From an uncultured Bacteroidota bacterium (lineage in GTDB: Bacteria > Bacteroidota > Bacteroidia > Flavobacteriales > Flavobacteriaceae), in NCBI GenBank assembly GCA_902517365.1, contig CABYCA010000002.1, positions 1 to 41,456 of the forward strand: 41,456 bases of DNA, in the 5' to 3' direction. Made by a program: the position numbers and the translations under genes. The notes beneath the pieces are model-generated. The model was given only the letters and a program-made list of their open reading frames with translations, was not told the origin of the DNA and ran no database searches. This document shows positions 8,168 to 17,341 of this stretch, piece after piece. Numbering within the stretch: the first letter of the stretch is position 1; each line of letters opens with the position of its first letter.

Positions 8168-9706
8168 ATGAAAAGTATAGATGAGCTATTAAAGAAATAT
8201 GAGTTAAATGGTATAATAAATGGCTGCTCTACTGGGTCAAATTGGTTTAGTTCCGGTAAAAAAATTGAAAGTCTTTCTCCAGTCGATGGAAAATTAATTG
8301 GAACAATTAAATCTGGTTCAAAAAGTGATTTTGATCAGTTAATTAAAAATTCAAAGAAAGCATTTAAAGAATTTAGGCAGATACCTGCTCCTATGAGAGG
8401 TGAGTTGGTTCGTCAATTTGGGAATAAATTAAGAGAGGAGAAACAACTTTTAGGAACACTTGTATCTTATGAAATGGGGAAATCATATCAAGAAGGACTT
8501 GGAGAAGTTCAAGAAATGATTGATATCTGTGATTTTGCTGTAGGTCTATCAAGGCAATTAAATGGATTCACAATGCATTCTGAAAGACCAACACATAGGA
8601 TGTATGATCAGTATCATCCTTTAGGAATAGTAGGGATAATCTCAGCATTTAATTTTCCAGTTGCAGTTTGGAGCTGGAATGTAGCTCTTGCTTGGGTTTG
8701 TGGTAACGTAACAATATGGAAACCTAGTGAAAAAACTCCTCTTTGTAGTCTAGTTTGTCAAAAAATTATTGGAGAGGTTTTCAAAGAGAATAATATTCCT
8801 GAAGGAGTTTCATGTCTTATAAATGGTGATTATAGAATAGGTGAAATGTTATCTCAGAGTAAAGATGTTTCACTTGTATCAGCAACTGGGTCAACAAGAA
8901 TGGGAAAAATTGTTGCTAAAAAAGTTGGTGCAAGATTAGGAAAAACATTACTAGAATTAGGAGGGAATAATGCAATAATTGTTACTCCAGATGCTGATTT
9001 AAAAATGACAATTATGGGTACAGTATTTGGTGCAGTTGGAACGTGTGGACAGAGATGTACTTCAACTAGACGTCTAATTGTTCACGAGGAAATCTATGAT
9101 AATGTAAAAGATTCATTGGTAAAAGCATACAATCAAATTAAAATTGGAGATCCTCTTGATTCAAATAATCATGTAGGACCACTCATAGATACTAATGCTG
9201 TTAAAGCATACAAAAGTGCAATTTCAAAAATAGACAATCAAGGAGGTAGTTGGTTGGTCAAAGGTGGAATTCTTAATGGAGAAGAATATTCAAGTGGTTG
9301 TTATGTAAAACCAGCAATTGCAGAAGTTGACCATTCTTTGGAAATTGTTCATCAAGAAACATTTGCACCAATATTATATCTAATAAGGTATAAAGGAGAT
9401 GTTCAAAATGCAATAGATATTCAAAATGAAGTTGATCAAGGACTATCATCTGCAATCATGACTAATAATTTAAAAGAATCTGAAATATTTCTCTCTCATT
9501 GGGGAAGTGATTGCGGAATTGCCAATGTTAATATTGGTACATCTGGTGCTGAAATTGGAGGTGCATTTGGGGGTGAAAAAGATACTGGTGGTGGAAGAGA
9601 AAGTGGCTCTGATGCTTGGAAGGTATATATGAGAAGGCAAACCAATACAATTAATTTTTCATCTGAATTACCATTGGCTCAGGGAATAAAATTTGATATT
9701 AACTAG
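8168..9706 (+). CDS. amaB: aldehyde dehydrogenase, antiquitin (ALDH7) type; probable aminoadipate-semialdehyde dehydrogenase
   Basis: A 512-residue NAD-dependent enzyme. The catalytic Cys is C297 in GTCGQRCTSTRR, with N162 in AFNFP and E263 in LLELGGNNA. The family-typical stretch HPLGIVGIISAFNFPVAVWS and the insertion before it place it with ALDH7/AmaB enzymes, which oxidise the semialdehyde of the lysine catabolic pathway. Other semialdehydes are possible. It starts two bases after the pyk stop, so it is probably cotranscribed, although the pairing has no obvious metabolic logic. It ends five bases from the convergent pheS. Confidence 0.85.
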   Translation: MKSIDELLKKYELNGIINGCSTGSNWFSSGKKIESLSPVDGKLIGTIKSGSKSDFDQLIKNSKKAFKEFRQIPAPMRGELVRQFGNKLREEKQLLGTLVSYEMGKSYQEGLGEVQEMIDICDFAVGLSRQLNGFTMHSERPTHRMYDQYHPLGIVGIISAFNFPVAVWSWNVALAWVCGNVTIWKPSEKTPLCSLVCQKIIGEVFKENNIPEGVSCLINGDYRIGEMLSQSKDVSLVSATGSTRMGKIVAKKVGARLGKTLLELGGNNAIIVTPDADLKMTIMGTVFGAVGTCGQRCTSTRRLIVHEEIYDNVKDSLVKAYNQIKIGDPLDSNNHVGPLIDTNAVKAYKSAISKIDNQGGSWLVKGGILNGEEYSSGCYVKPAIAEVDHSLEIVHQETFAPILYLIRYKGDVQNAIDIQNEVDQGLSSAIMTNNLKESEIFLSHWGSDCGIANVNIGTSGAEIGGAFGGEKDTGGGRESGSDAWKVYMRRQTNTINFSSELPLAQGIKFDIN

Positions 9707-9711
9707 TAGTT

Positions 9712-10716
9712 CTATTTAAACTGATTAAGAAATCTAATGTCATTTTCGAAAAATAGCCTTATATCTGGTATTTGATAAATTAACATTGCTATTCTTTCAA
9801 TACCTAAGCCAAAAGCATATCCAGTGTATTTTTCTGAGTCAATATTACAATTTTTTAGAACATTAGGGTCAACCATTCCACAGCCCATAATTTCTAACCA
9901 TCCTGTTCCTTTTGTAATCCTGTAATCAGTTTCAGACTCTAACCCCCAATATATATCTACTTCAGCACTAGGTTCAGTGAAGGGAAAGAATGAAGGCCTA
10001 AATCTTAATTTTGATTTACCAAACATAGATTTTGTGAAATAGAGTATCATTTGTTTTAAATCTGCAAAAGAAACCTTTTCATCAACATATATTCCTTCAA
10101 TTTGATGGAATATACAGTGTGATCTTGAAGATATTGCCTCGTTACGATATACTCTTCCGGGAGATATAATCTTTAATGGAGGAGGATTATCTTCTAAGTA
10201 TCTTACCTGCACAGATGAAGTATGAGTTCTTAACAAAATATCTGGATCCTGTTGTATAAAAAAAGTATCTTGCATATCTCTTGCAGGATGATCTTTTGGG
10301 AGATTAAGAGCTGTAAAATTATGCCAATCATCTTCTATCTCAGGTCCCTCAGATAATTCAAAACCAACTTTAGAAAAAATATCAATAATTCTATTTTTGA
10401 TTAATGTTATAGGATGTAGTGAACCTGACGAAATTGGAAAGCCTGGTTTAGTATAATCTTCAGTTATTGATTTACTAGATTTTCTTATCCCTAATTTCAG
10501 TTTTTCATATTTTTCTGATACTAGATTTTTTAAATCATTGATTTTTTGACCATATTCTTTTTTTTGATCAGCAGGAACATTTTTAAACTCTGAGAATAAT
10601 TCATTGATTAGTCCCTTTCTACCCAGAAACTTTATTTTCATAGATTCAATCTCATCTTTGTCTTTTGAATCAAAGTTTTTTATATATGAAATATGATCCT
10701 CTAGTTTTTTTATCAT
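9712..10716 (-). CDS. pheS: phenylalanyl-tRNA synthetase alpha subunit
   Basis: A 334-residue class II synthetase subunit, of usual length. An N-terminal coiled-coil arm (residues 1-90) precedes the catalytic core, which has HPITL at 101-105, [11 protein letters not shown] at 142-152, HTSSVQ at 165-170, motif 2 with [19 protein letters not shown] at 187-205, and motif 3 near [10 protein letters not shown]. The beta subunit gene pheT is not in the window, as is common when pheS and pheT are unlinked in Flavobacteriia. Confidence 0.96.
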   Translation of the reverse strand: MIKKLEDHISYIKNFDSKDKDEIESMKIKFLGRKGLINELFSEFKNVPADQKKEYGQKINDLKNLVSEKYEKLKLGIRKSSKSITEDYTKPGFPISSGSLHPITLIKNRIIDIFSKVGFELSEGPEIEDDWHNFTALNLPKDHPARDMQDTFFIQQDPDILLRTHTSSVQVRYLEDNPPPLKIISPGRVYRNEAISSRSHCIFHQIEGIYVDEKVSFADLKQMILYFTKSMFGKSKLRFRPSFFPFTEPSAEVDIYWGLESETDYRITKGTGWLEIMGCGMVDPNVLKNCNIDSEKYTGYAFGLGIERIAMLIYQIPDIRLFFENDIRFLNQFK

Positions 10717-10767
10717 TATTTTTTTTTAAAAAAAATTAAAAGTCTGTGATTAACCTTCTGTATATTG

Positions 10768-10775
10768 CAAATATA
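10768..10775 (-). promoter_or_regulatory. putative -7 element for pheS
   Basis: On the minus strand this reads TATATTTG, an exact TAnnTTTG match, 51 bases before the pheS start and within the 70-base divergent gap to the CvpA-like gene. No clear TTG lies at the -33 spacing, so the call is tentative. Confidence 0.35.
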
Positions 10776-10786
10776 AATTAAGTTTT

Positions 10787-11284
10787 ATGAATTTAATTGA
10801 TTTAATAATAATTGCAATAATTGGATTTGGGATTATTAGGGGATATTCAAAAGGGTTAATTATAGAGTTATCTAGTTTTTTTGGAATATTTATTGCTTTT
10901 TTTATTGCTGGTAATGTTGATAATGTCTTATCAGATAAAGTGTCTTCTTTTACTAATGCAAATTCTGATTTAATAAATACTATCTGTTTTATTTTAATTT
11001 TTATTTTAAGCTATGTGCTCATTATATATATTGCAAAAGGATTTACAAAACTAGCAAAAGTTGTTTATTTAGGTCTCCTAAACAGTTTATTAGGAGGGGT
11101 TTTCGGAGGATTGAAGTTACTTTTGATACTATTAATTATTGTTAAGATTATATTCTCTTTAAATCTATTGTCAAATAACTTAATTTCTGAGTCTTCAATA
11201 ATTATTCAATTACATATTCTCTCTGAAATTCTATTTAATTCATTTGAAATAAGCCAAGAAATTTATCCAGAAAAATTAATTTAA
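10787..11284 (+). CDS. CvpA-family inner-membrane protein
   Basis: 165 residues with about four hydrophobic membrane segments (roughly 2-18, 25-43, 62-84 and 95-120). The family hallmark opening is present: a DLIIIAIIGFGIIRGYSKG segment with the conserved G-x-x-[RK]G-[YF]-xKG turn. CvpA proteins are linked to colicin V production in E. coli, but their molecular function is unclear. It is a single gene, divergent from pheS, and overlaps the end of the convergent batE by nine bases. Confidence 0.8.
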   Translation: MNLIDLIIIAIIGFGIIRGYSKGLIIELSSFFGIFIAFFIAGNVDNVLSDKVSSFTNANSDLINTICFILIFILSYVLIIYIAKGFTKLAKVVYLGLLNSLLGGVFGGLKLLLILLIIVKIIFSLNLLSNNLISESSIIIQLHILSEILFNSFEISQEIYPEKLI

Positions 11285-12019
11285 AAATTTTAAGCTTGAG
11301 GCTTTAATCCAACCCAAAGTTCCATTATCAAGTTGAATGTTTATCCAATCTTCAATTAAATCTACTTGTTTAACTTTTGTTCCCTCATGAAGAAGAAATT
11401 TTAACTCAGAAATTTTATTTGGTTCTGACCACACTTCTACTTCCTTGTCAAAAATAATTGCAAATTTAATATTGTCCAGTTCTTTCTTTTCATAATTAAG
11501 ATATAGTGATGTTAATGAAAGTAATGCAATGAATATTGACAGAGTAAAAAAGGTTCTCTTAAACCTAGAATCTTTCAGGAGCATATATAGTATAAATGAA
11601 ATACAAAAAAGCCAAACTAAAATTACAAAGGAATATGCCCAGCCTTTCTCTGAGAATAAGTCAAGAGTAGAAATCTTAATATTTTGAATTTGAGTTATCG
11701 GAAGGTTCTCTATTTTATCAATTCTTAAATTTTGAGCAAATGATAGATTGGTTATTATATCTATGTCATTTGGAGAAAGGGCTAAAGCTTTTTCAAAGTA
11801 AAAATTGCTCTCTGGAATATTATTTAACTTATAAAAAGAATTACCAACATTAAAGTATAATTCAGCACTCTTGAAACCAGAGTTTATAATTTCAAGATAT
11901 CCATTAAGAGCTGCCTCATAATTTCCATTAGTATAATAATCATTTGATTGTATGAAAATTTCATCTACTTGTTTATTATTAGCTAGAAGTATTGATAAGA
12001 TTATTAAAAATATTTTCAT
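11276..12019 (-). CDS. batE: BatE: TPR and SH3-like membrane protein of the aerotolerance operon
   Basis: 247 residues. A short N-terminal hydrophobic signal is followed by tetratricopeptide repeats (about 20-100, with NGNYEAALNGYLEIINSG and SAELYFNVGNSFYKLNN), two membrane segments (about 128-148 and 155-174) and a C-terminal SH3-type domain ending in LGWIKASSLKFL. This is the standard BatE layout. It is last in the operon and overlaps the batD stop by four bases (ATGA). The exact role is unknown; in Bacteroides fragilis the Bat genes are linked to oxygen tolerance. Confidence 0.85.
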   Translation of the reverse strand: MKIFLIILSILLANNKQVDEIFIQSNDYYTNGNYEAALNGYLEIINSGFKSAELYFNVGNSFYKLNNIPESNFYFEKALALSPNDIDIITNLSFAQNLRIDKIENLPITQIQNIKISTLDLFSEKGWAYSFVILVWLFCISFILYMLLKDSRFKRTFFTLSIFIALLSLTSLYLNYEKKELDNIKFAIIFDKEVEVWSEPNKISELKFLLHEGTKVKQVDLIEDWINIQLDNGTLGWIKASSLKFLN

Positions 12020-13758
12020 GATTTAGTCTTCATTATTATACCAACAACTTTTCTTGCATTCTCTAAATCTTTATTCATGACTGAGTCAGAAGATCTTGAG
12101 TATTTAGCTTTTTCACAATTTTCAATCAGATTAATAATTTGTGAAATATGTTCATTTGATAAGCCCTTATTTTCTGTTATCTCTTGAATCTTTTCCTTAT
12201 TTAAGCTTTCCATTCTTATTGAGAACTTCACTATTAGGCTTTTAATGATCGATTTTTCAATTATATCATAGAATTGATTTTTTTCATTTGTTAATTTTTT
12301 TGCAGAATTAATCATATTATATATTCTTTTTTCTTCATTCTTAATTGTCTCCGAATATGATTTTTTTCTATTTCTTTTAAAGGCTGTAAAAGCAATCAAT
12401 GCAAGAGAAAGCACAAATGGAGTGGATGATAGAATATAAAAAAGTTCTGACTCAAAAAATTTATAATCATCAAACTCATTTAAATTACCTTTTAATTTGA
12501 TAAATCTAAATGAATCACCCGATGTAATAACATTTGTGTCATTTGTTATAGAAGGGTTGTTATAGTTAGGGCCATCAAAGACATCAACTGTAAGTCTTGG
12601 AGACTTCAAGATTTTATATCTTTCAGTGCTTGGGTCAAAATATGAAAATTCAACTTCTTCAATAGGGAAATTTCCTTGGAATCTAGGAATGACAGTAAAA
12701 TATTTTGATACTGAACCGCTCATACCTGATAAATTAGTGTTTATTGATTCTTCTCTCTCTGGCTCAAAAAGCTCCATTGAATTTGGAACCAGCATATTGG
12801 GTAAATCAAATAGCTTGAGATTTCCACTACCTTTTACTTTTAGTTCTGCTTGAAATGATTCGGTAGCTCTTAAAGATTTTTTATTTAAAATAACATCAAA
12901 TTCAAATTGTCCAACTGCTCCAGTAAAACTATTTGGTTTGCCATTCTCAGGAAGATCTCTTACATTAATTTTCCTCATGCCAGTTGAGATGAATTGAGAG
13001 GTCTGATCGAAGATAACATTACCAAAGAAGTCTCTTTTATCAGTAGGAACATCTAGAACTAAATTTAAGGATAAAGGTGATATTTCCAATTCTCCAGGTT
13101 TCTGAGGATAGAGTACAACTTTTCTCCATTCTACAACATTATAATTTTGACCCCTGTAAACTTCCCTCTGTACCTTTAATTGAGGAATTTTTATTGTCTG
13201 ACTCCAAAAATCTTTATAATTGGGTGTTTCAGTTTCTCTTGCATCAGATATATTAATCGGAGCCTTATAGTAAAGTTTATAAATGACTGTTATTGGTTCA
13301 TTTAAGTATGGAGAGCCTTTTGAGATTAATGCCCTTAACTCAATATCATCATCACTGTAGTATTGAGTTACTGAATCAGATGGTTGACTTACGGAGTCTG
13401 TAATTAATACTTCAATTGGAAGAGACTTATATATTTCCCCATCTATCTCAATTGACGCTTGACTTATTTTTAGATTTCCTTTCTTTAAGGGTTTAAGAAA
13501 ATAAGAGTATGTTTTTGAGAAACTTCTTTCGCCATTTACATACGAAGTTTTAATAGACTGATTTGGACCTCCAATTATTTGAAAGTTTTCAAAATTTGGA
13601 GGTGAAAAATTATCTCCATTTTGATTCATTACAAAGTCAATCCTAAGTCTTTCATTAAGCCCAAGTTTTGATTTACTTACAGATGCATCAAACTTAATCT
13701 GGGAAAAAAGAATAAATGAATTAAATATTAATAGTATTGTAAATAATTTTCTTACCAA
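12016..13758 (-). CDS. batD: BatD: exported beta-rich protein of the aerotolerance operon
   Basis: 580 residues. A signal peptide (residues 1-20, ending FILFSQ) is followed by a long extracytoplasmic region of repeated Ig-like beta domains, for example FDASVSKSKLGLNERLRIDF and the repeat-like FDVILNKKSLRATESFQAEL. One membrane helix (about 440-461) and a helical cytoplasmic tail close the protein. The start is TTG at 13756-13758, overlapping the batC stop (TTGGTAA). No ATG is available, and starting here gives an intact signal peptide. BatD probably sits at the membrane with the VWA proteins BatA and BatB. Confidence 0.87.
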   Translation of the reverse strand: MVRKLFTILLIFNSFILFSQIKFDASVSKSKLGLNERLRIDFVMNQNGDNFSPPNFENFQIIGGPNQSIKTSYVNGERSFSKTYSYFLKPLKKGNLKISQASIEIDGEIYKSLPIEVLITDSVSQPSDSVTQYYSDDDIELRALISKGSPYLNEPITVIYKLYYKAPINISDARETETPNYKDFWSQTIKIPQLKVQREVYRGQNYNVVEWRKVVLYPQKPGELEISPLSLNLVLDVPTDKRDFFGNVIFDQTSQFISTGMRKINVRDLPENGKPNSFTGAVGQFEFDVILNKKSLRATESFQAELKVKGSGNLKLFDLPNMLVPNSMELFEPEREESINTNLSGMSGSVSKYFTVIPRFQGNFPIEEVEFSYFDPSTERYKILKSPRLTVDVFDGPNYNNPSITNDTNVITSGDSFRFIKLKGNLNEFDDYKFFESELFYILSSTPFVLSLALIAFTAFKRNRKKSYSETIKNEEKRIYNMINSAKKLTNEKNQFYDIIEKSIIKSLIVKFSIRMESLNKEKIQEITENKGLSNEHISQIINLIENCEKAKYSRSSDSVMNKDLENARKVVGIIMKTKS

Positions 13759-14489
13759 TCTTTTTCAGCTTTTTTTGATGTTTGAACTTTCTTTTTACCG
13801 GATTTTATCTTCTGATTTAAATCTTTCTCAATATTATTGACTGCATCTAGCAGATTCTCCATTTGTTGTTTAGATAAACCTCCTCCTTCATCTTGGTTTT
13901 TATCTTTCTCTGGGTCCTTTGGTTTTTCCTTTTGTGAATCCGAATCCTGATCACTGTTTTGATCTTGATCTTTATTCTCTTTTTGATCCTCAGATTTATC
14001 ATTCTTCTCTTCTTCTGAATCTTCACTATTCTGGTTATTTTGTCGTTTATCTCCCTCTAGGAATTTTTTTGCTAAGGCATAATTGTATCGGGTTTCGTCA
14101 TCTTCTGAATTATTTCTTAAAGCATTTTTATAAGCTTCAACAGCCTGAGCATAATCTTTCTTTTTCATATATGAATTTCCCAGATTATGGAATGCAGAAT
14201 GCTTCTCAATATCTACTTGAGAATTTTTTTGAGTTTTAAAATACTCTTGAATTGCTTCATCATAATTGCTATTTTCAAAAAGAAGGTTTCCGAGGTTATG
14301 AGAAGCAGTAGTTTGATTTTCATTTTTAGATATAGCTTTTCTATACTCAACTTCTGCACCTGTAAAATTTTGTTTAATTGATTCTTTATTACCATTAAAT
14401 ACTCGATTATTCGGATCGCTCTGACAGTTAAGAGAGACTGTAAAAGTCAAAAAGAGTAAATGTATAATATGACTATTTCTCATTTTCAT
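13752..14489 (-). CDS. batC: BatC: TPR protein with a highly charged linker
   Basis: 245 residues. An N-terminal hydrophobic segment ends at a possible lipobox (SLNC, C22). Three tetratricopeptide repeats follow (about 40-135, with HNLGNLLFENSNYDEAI and HNLGNSYMKKKDYAQAV). Then comes a low-complexity tract of D, E, K, Q, N and S (about 150-205) and the conserved family tail that ends in EKDW. The tail sequence KQQMENLLDAVNN is typical of BatC. It overlaps batB by 17 bases, and an alternative ATG lies two codons in (14483). Confidence 0.85.
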   Translation of the reverse strand: MKMRNSHIIHLLFLTFTVSLNCQSDPNNRVFNGNKESIKQNFTGAEVEYRKAISKNENQTTASHNLGNLLFENSNYDEAIQEYFKTQKNSQVDIEKHSAFHNLGNSYMKKKDYAQAVEAYKNALRNNSEDDETRYNYALAKKFLEGDKRQNNQNSEDSEEEKNDKSEDQKENKDQDQNSDQDSDSQKEKPKDPEKDKNQDEGGGLSKQQMENLLDAVNNIEKDLNQKIKSGKKKVQTSKKAEKDW

Positions 14490-15513
14490 TAAATAAGTTT
14501 AGATTCTGGATCCATTTTGTTTTAGTTTGAAATATAAAAATATCCGCAATTATAAACAAAAGGGCTATTAGTATAAAAATTTGAAATTGCTGCTTATACT
14601 CAACAAATTGTGAAGTCTCAAATTCAGATTTATCAATTTTATCAAGCTTAGCCTTGACAGATTCTAGTGTTTCTTCTGTTATGTTTCCGTCAATATACTC
14701 TCCACCAGAAGAACTAGCTATTTTATTTAAAATTTCACTATTTCTTTTAGTGATAACAACTTCACCATTGTTATCCTTTTTGTAAGAATCTACTGTACCA
14801 TTAATTTTTATTGGAATTGTTGAACCGCTATCTTGCCCAACACCAATTGAAATAAGATTAATATTATTCTCAATTATTAAATTTATTAAGCTTTCTGGGA
14901 TATCATCATGATCTTCTCCATCAGAAAGCAAGATAAGGACCCTATTGGTTTCTGAATTTTGATCAAAAAAGTTTGCAGAAAGATTTAGGGCAGAGTCAAT
15001 TGATGTACCTTGCGATGATAGCATGTCAGTATCGATAATTTGTAAGAAATTTTTTACAGATGCAAAGTCAGTAGTTAAAGGAACTTGAGGAATTGCTTGA
15101 GCAGCATAAGCAACTATCCCTACTCGATCACTACTTAATGAATTTATAATCTCAGAAATTATTCTTTTTGATCTTAAGAGTCTGTTTGGAGCAACATCTT
15201 CGGCAAGCATACTTTTAGAAACATCTACAGCAAAAACTATATCAACCCCTTCTCTATTTTCAGACTTTAATTCTGTTCCTATTTTTGGATTTGCCAAACC
15301 TATTGATAAAAATAATACTGCAAGACATTCTAGAATCAATTTTAAATTAAGCTTAAAATTTGATCGATTAGGGCTGATAACATTAAGTAATTCTGAATCT
15401 GAGTAAGAGTCTTGAATCTTTTTTCTCCAAGACATATAAATCCAGTTAATAATCACTATAAAAGGGATTATTAATGCTAGATATAGGAAATATGGATTGT
15501 CAAATTGATACAT
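14473..15513 (-). CDS. batB: BatB: von Willebrand factor A membrane protein
   Basis: 346 residues. Two N-terminal membrane helices (about 9-28 and 58-74), a VWA domain with the metal-site motif DVSKS (97-101), T and D residues further on (TTDFAS; LLSDGEDHDD), and a C-terminal membrane helix (about 310-328). VWA domains bind partner proteins through a divalent metal. The start codon overlaps the batA stop by one base (TAATG). BatA and BatB are paralogues and probably act together. Confidence 0.88.
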   Translation of the reverse strand: MYQFDNPYFLYLALIIPFIVIINWIYMSWRKKIQDSYSDSELLNVISPNRSNFKLNLKLILECLAVLFLSIGLANPKIGTELKSENREGVDIVFAVDVSKSMLAEDVAPNRLLRSKRIISEIINSLSSDRVGIVAYAAQAIPQVPLTTDFASVKNFLQIIDTDMLSSQGTSIDSALNLSANFFDQNSETNRVLILLSDGEDHDDIPESLINLIIENNINLISIGVGQDSGSTIPIKINGTVDSYKKDNNGEVVITKRNSEILNKIASSSGGEYIDGNITEETLESVKAKLDKIDKSEFETSQFVEYKQQFQIFILIALLFIIADIFIFQTKTKWIQNLNLFNENEK

Positions 15514-16517
15514 TATATAAAACTCTTAAATATTGATTTTCTTGAAATTATTTCTATTACGTAAAGTATAAAAGCTAACAAAACAAAAGGCCTATATTTC
15601 TCTGAAATATTTGTAAAAATAGTCTCTGTAATTTCTGTTTTCTCCAATTTATTTATTTCATCATAAATTTTTTGAAGTTCTAAATTATCTGTTGCTCTAA
15701 AATATATACCTGATGTTTTGTCAGATATATATCTTAGAAGGTCTTCATCAATTTCAACTTTTGTTAAGCTAAATTGAAAATCTCCATTTGGAAGAATTGA
15801 GACTGGGGCTAAAGCTCTTCCATTTGTTCCAAGACCAATTGTGTATGTCTTGATTTCATATTCTGCCGCAAGCTCTGCTGCAATTCTTGGATCTATAAAA
15901 CCTGAATTATTAACTCCATCCGTCAGAAGAATGATTACTTTACTTTTAGCTGTACTCTCTTTTAGTCTGTTTACTGCAGTTGATAATCCCATTCCAATAG
16001 CTGTCCCATCCTCTAGAAGAGATTCATAATTAATATCTGATAATGATTGTTTTAAAATTAATTTATCAGTAGTAACAGGTGTTTTTGTATAACTTTCAGC
16101 GGCATAAACAACTAAACCAATTCTATCATTTGGTCTATCATCAATAAAGTTAGAAGCAACGTTCTTTAAAGCTGAGAGTCTATCAGGTTTTAGATCTTTT
16201 GATAACATACTTGAAGAAATATCTATAACCATAACAATATCTATACCCCTTGATGATTTTATTCTTTTTGATGTTGACTTAGATTGAGGTCTAGATATAG
16301 CTATAATTAGAAGCAGTATCACAATAATTCTCATTACATATAGAAATGGTCTAAGCCTTGCAATAATAGATCTATTAAATTTTAGTAATGATAAAGAAGA
16401 TTGCTTTAAAGTTGCTTGTGTTAACTTGCCAAATCTATACCAAAATATTAATGCTAAAGGTATTATAATAGCAAGTATAAAATATTCAGGATCTGCGAAA
16501 TATAATTCTTTAAACAT
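15513..16517 (-). CDS. batA: BatA: von Willebrand factor A membrane protein
   Basis: 334 residues with the same design as BatB: membrane helices near 12-28 and 60-75, a VWA domain with an intact MIDAS (DISSS, 99-103, plus TTD and LLTDGVNNSG), and a C-terminal membrane helix (about 308-325). It is the classical BatA/BatB order of Bacteroidetes, with one-base overlaps on both sides (TAATG). Confidence 0.88.
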   Translation of the reverse strand: MFKELYFADPEYFILAIIIPLALIFWYRFGKLTQATLKQSSLSLLKFNRSIIARLRPFLYVMRIIVILLLIIAISRPQSKSTSKRIKSSRGIDIVMVIDISSSMLSKDLKPDRLSALKNVASNFIDDRPNDRIGLVVYAAESYTKTPVTTDKLILKQSLSDINYESLLEDGTAIGMGLSTAVNRLKESTAKSKVIILLTDGVNNSGFIDPRIAAELAAEYEIKTYTIGLGTNGRALAPVSILPNGDFQFSLTKVEIDEDLLRYISDKTSGIYFRATDNLELQKIYDEINKLEKTEITETIFTNISEKYRPFVLLAFILYVIEIISRKSIFKSFI

Positions 16518-17341
16518 TACAATTCTTTTATTATATCAAAACTTTCTAAGATTCTTTGCTCGATATCACCAGCATATCTGTCATTATCTCTGTAGATAAC
16601 TATAAGTCTTATGGTTTTTTTTTCATATGGCAAAATAACTGATGTAAAATTTGATCTGTAAAGATCGTTGTTAATCTCAACATCTAAGCTTCCGTAGAGT
16701 CTTAATCCAGTATCTCCAGATTTTACAGTAAACTGGTCGTCTTTAACTAAAATATTTTTAGATCCTGATTCTTGGAATTCATTAATAAGTTCATTTTTTA
16801 TTAAATTTAAATTAGCTAGATTTTCAGTTTGAATAACATCCTTAAAATCTATGGATAAAAAGAATTTATCAGAAATACTACCCATTTGAAATTTGTTTAA
16901 ATCAGCACTGTCTATAACTCTTTCAAGTATCAATGGTGAGCTTACCTCTACTGGTGGGGAACCATATTGACTGGTAAACCACTCTTTATCAAGCAGCTTT
17001 TTTGTAGGGTTAAAGAGTATAGTATCTCTAACTGGATAATAACCAAAAATTAAAATACAAAGAACTAAAGCAGCTGAAGATATGACTAGAGAGTATTTAA
17101 AAAAGTTTTTTAAATTATCAGTAAAGGTACTATTATCATCATTTATCTCAGGCAGATCAATCTTTTCAAACTTTTCATTATAAATTTTCTCAGTTGAAGA
17201 AATAAATTCTTTAATCGTAATTAGATCAATGTTAAAATCACCTTTAGTTGGAAGTGATTTAGCAAATTTTATTAAATCTGATTTAGTGAATAATTCTTCA
17301 AGTTTATCTATCTGTTTTTTTTTCAAAATTGTAACTATCAC
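16517..17341 (-). CDS. C-terminal half of a BatD/DUF4381-like protein (split by a frame break)
   Basis: About 270 residues. It opens with helices that include LEELFTKSDLIKFAKSLP, a stretch that in relatives lies in the middle of a longer protein, then a membrane helix (about 90-110) and an extracytoplasmic domain with FNPTKKLLDKEWFTSQYGSP. The only start is a GTG at 17339-17341 inside the previous frame, so this is very likely not an independent gene but the continuation of the frame at 17304-18089. Together they give one protein of about 523 residues with two membrane segments. It lies within the Bat operon, with a one-base overlap to batA. Confidence 0.7.
   Translation of the reverse strand: MIVTILKKKQIDKLEELFTKSDLIKFAKSLPTKGDFNIDLITIKEFISSTEKIYNEKFEKIDLPEINDDNSTFTDNLKNFFKYSLVISSAALVLCILIFGYYPVRDTILFNPTKKLLDKEWFTSQYGSPPVEVSSPLILERVIDSADLNKFQMGSISDKFFLSIDFKDVIQTENLANLNLIKNELINEFQESGSKNILVKDDQFTVKSGDTGLRLYGSLDVEINNDLYRSNFTSVILPYEKKTIRLIVIYRDNDRYAGDIEQRILESFDIIKEL

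Noticed and set aside
8168..9706. Possible horizontal transfer of the aldehyde dehydrogenase gene beside pyk
   Set aside because: Base composition and codon use look like those of its neighbours, and such two-base spacings are common in this genome.
13860..14050. Possible simple-sequence or repeat element within batC
   Set aside because: It is a low-complexity acidic and basic linker usual for BatC proteins, with no exact repeat unit.
13919..14239. Open frame opposite batC
   Set aside because: It arises from the repetitive D/E/K/Q/S coding of the BatC linker read on the other strand; no independent support.
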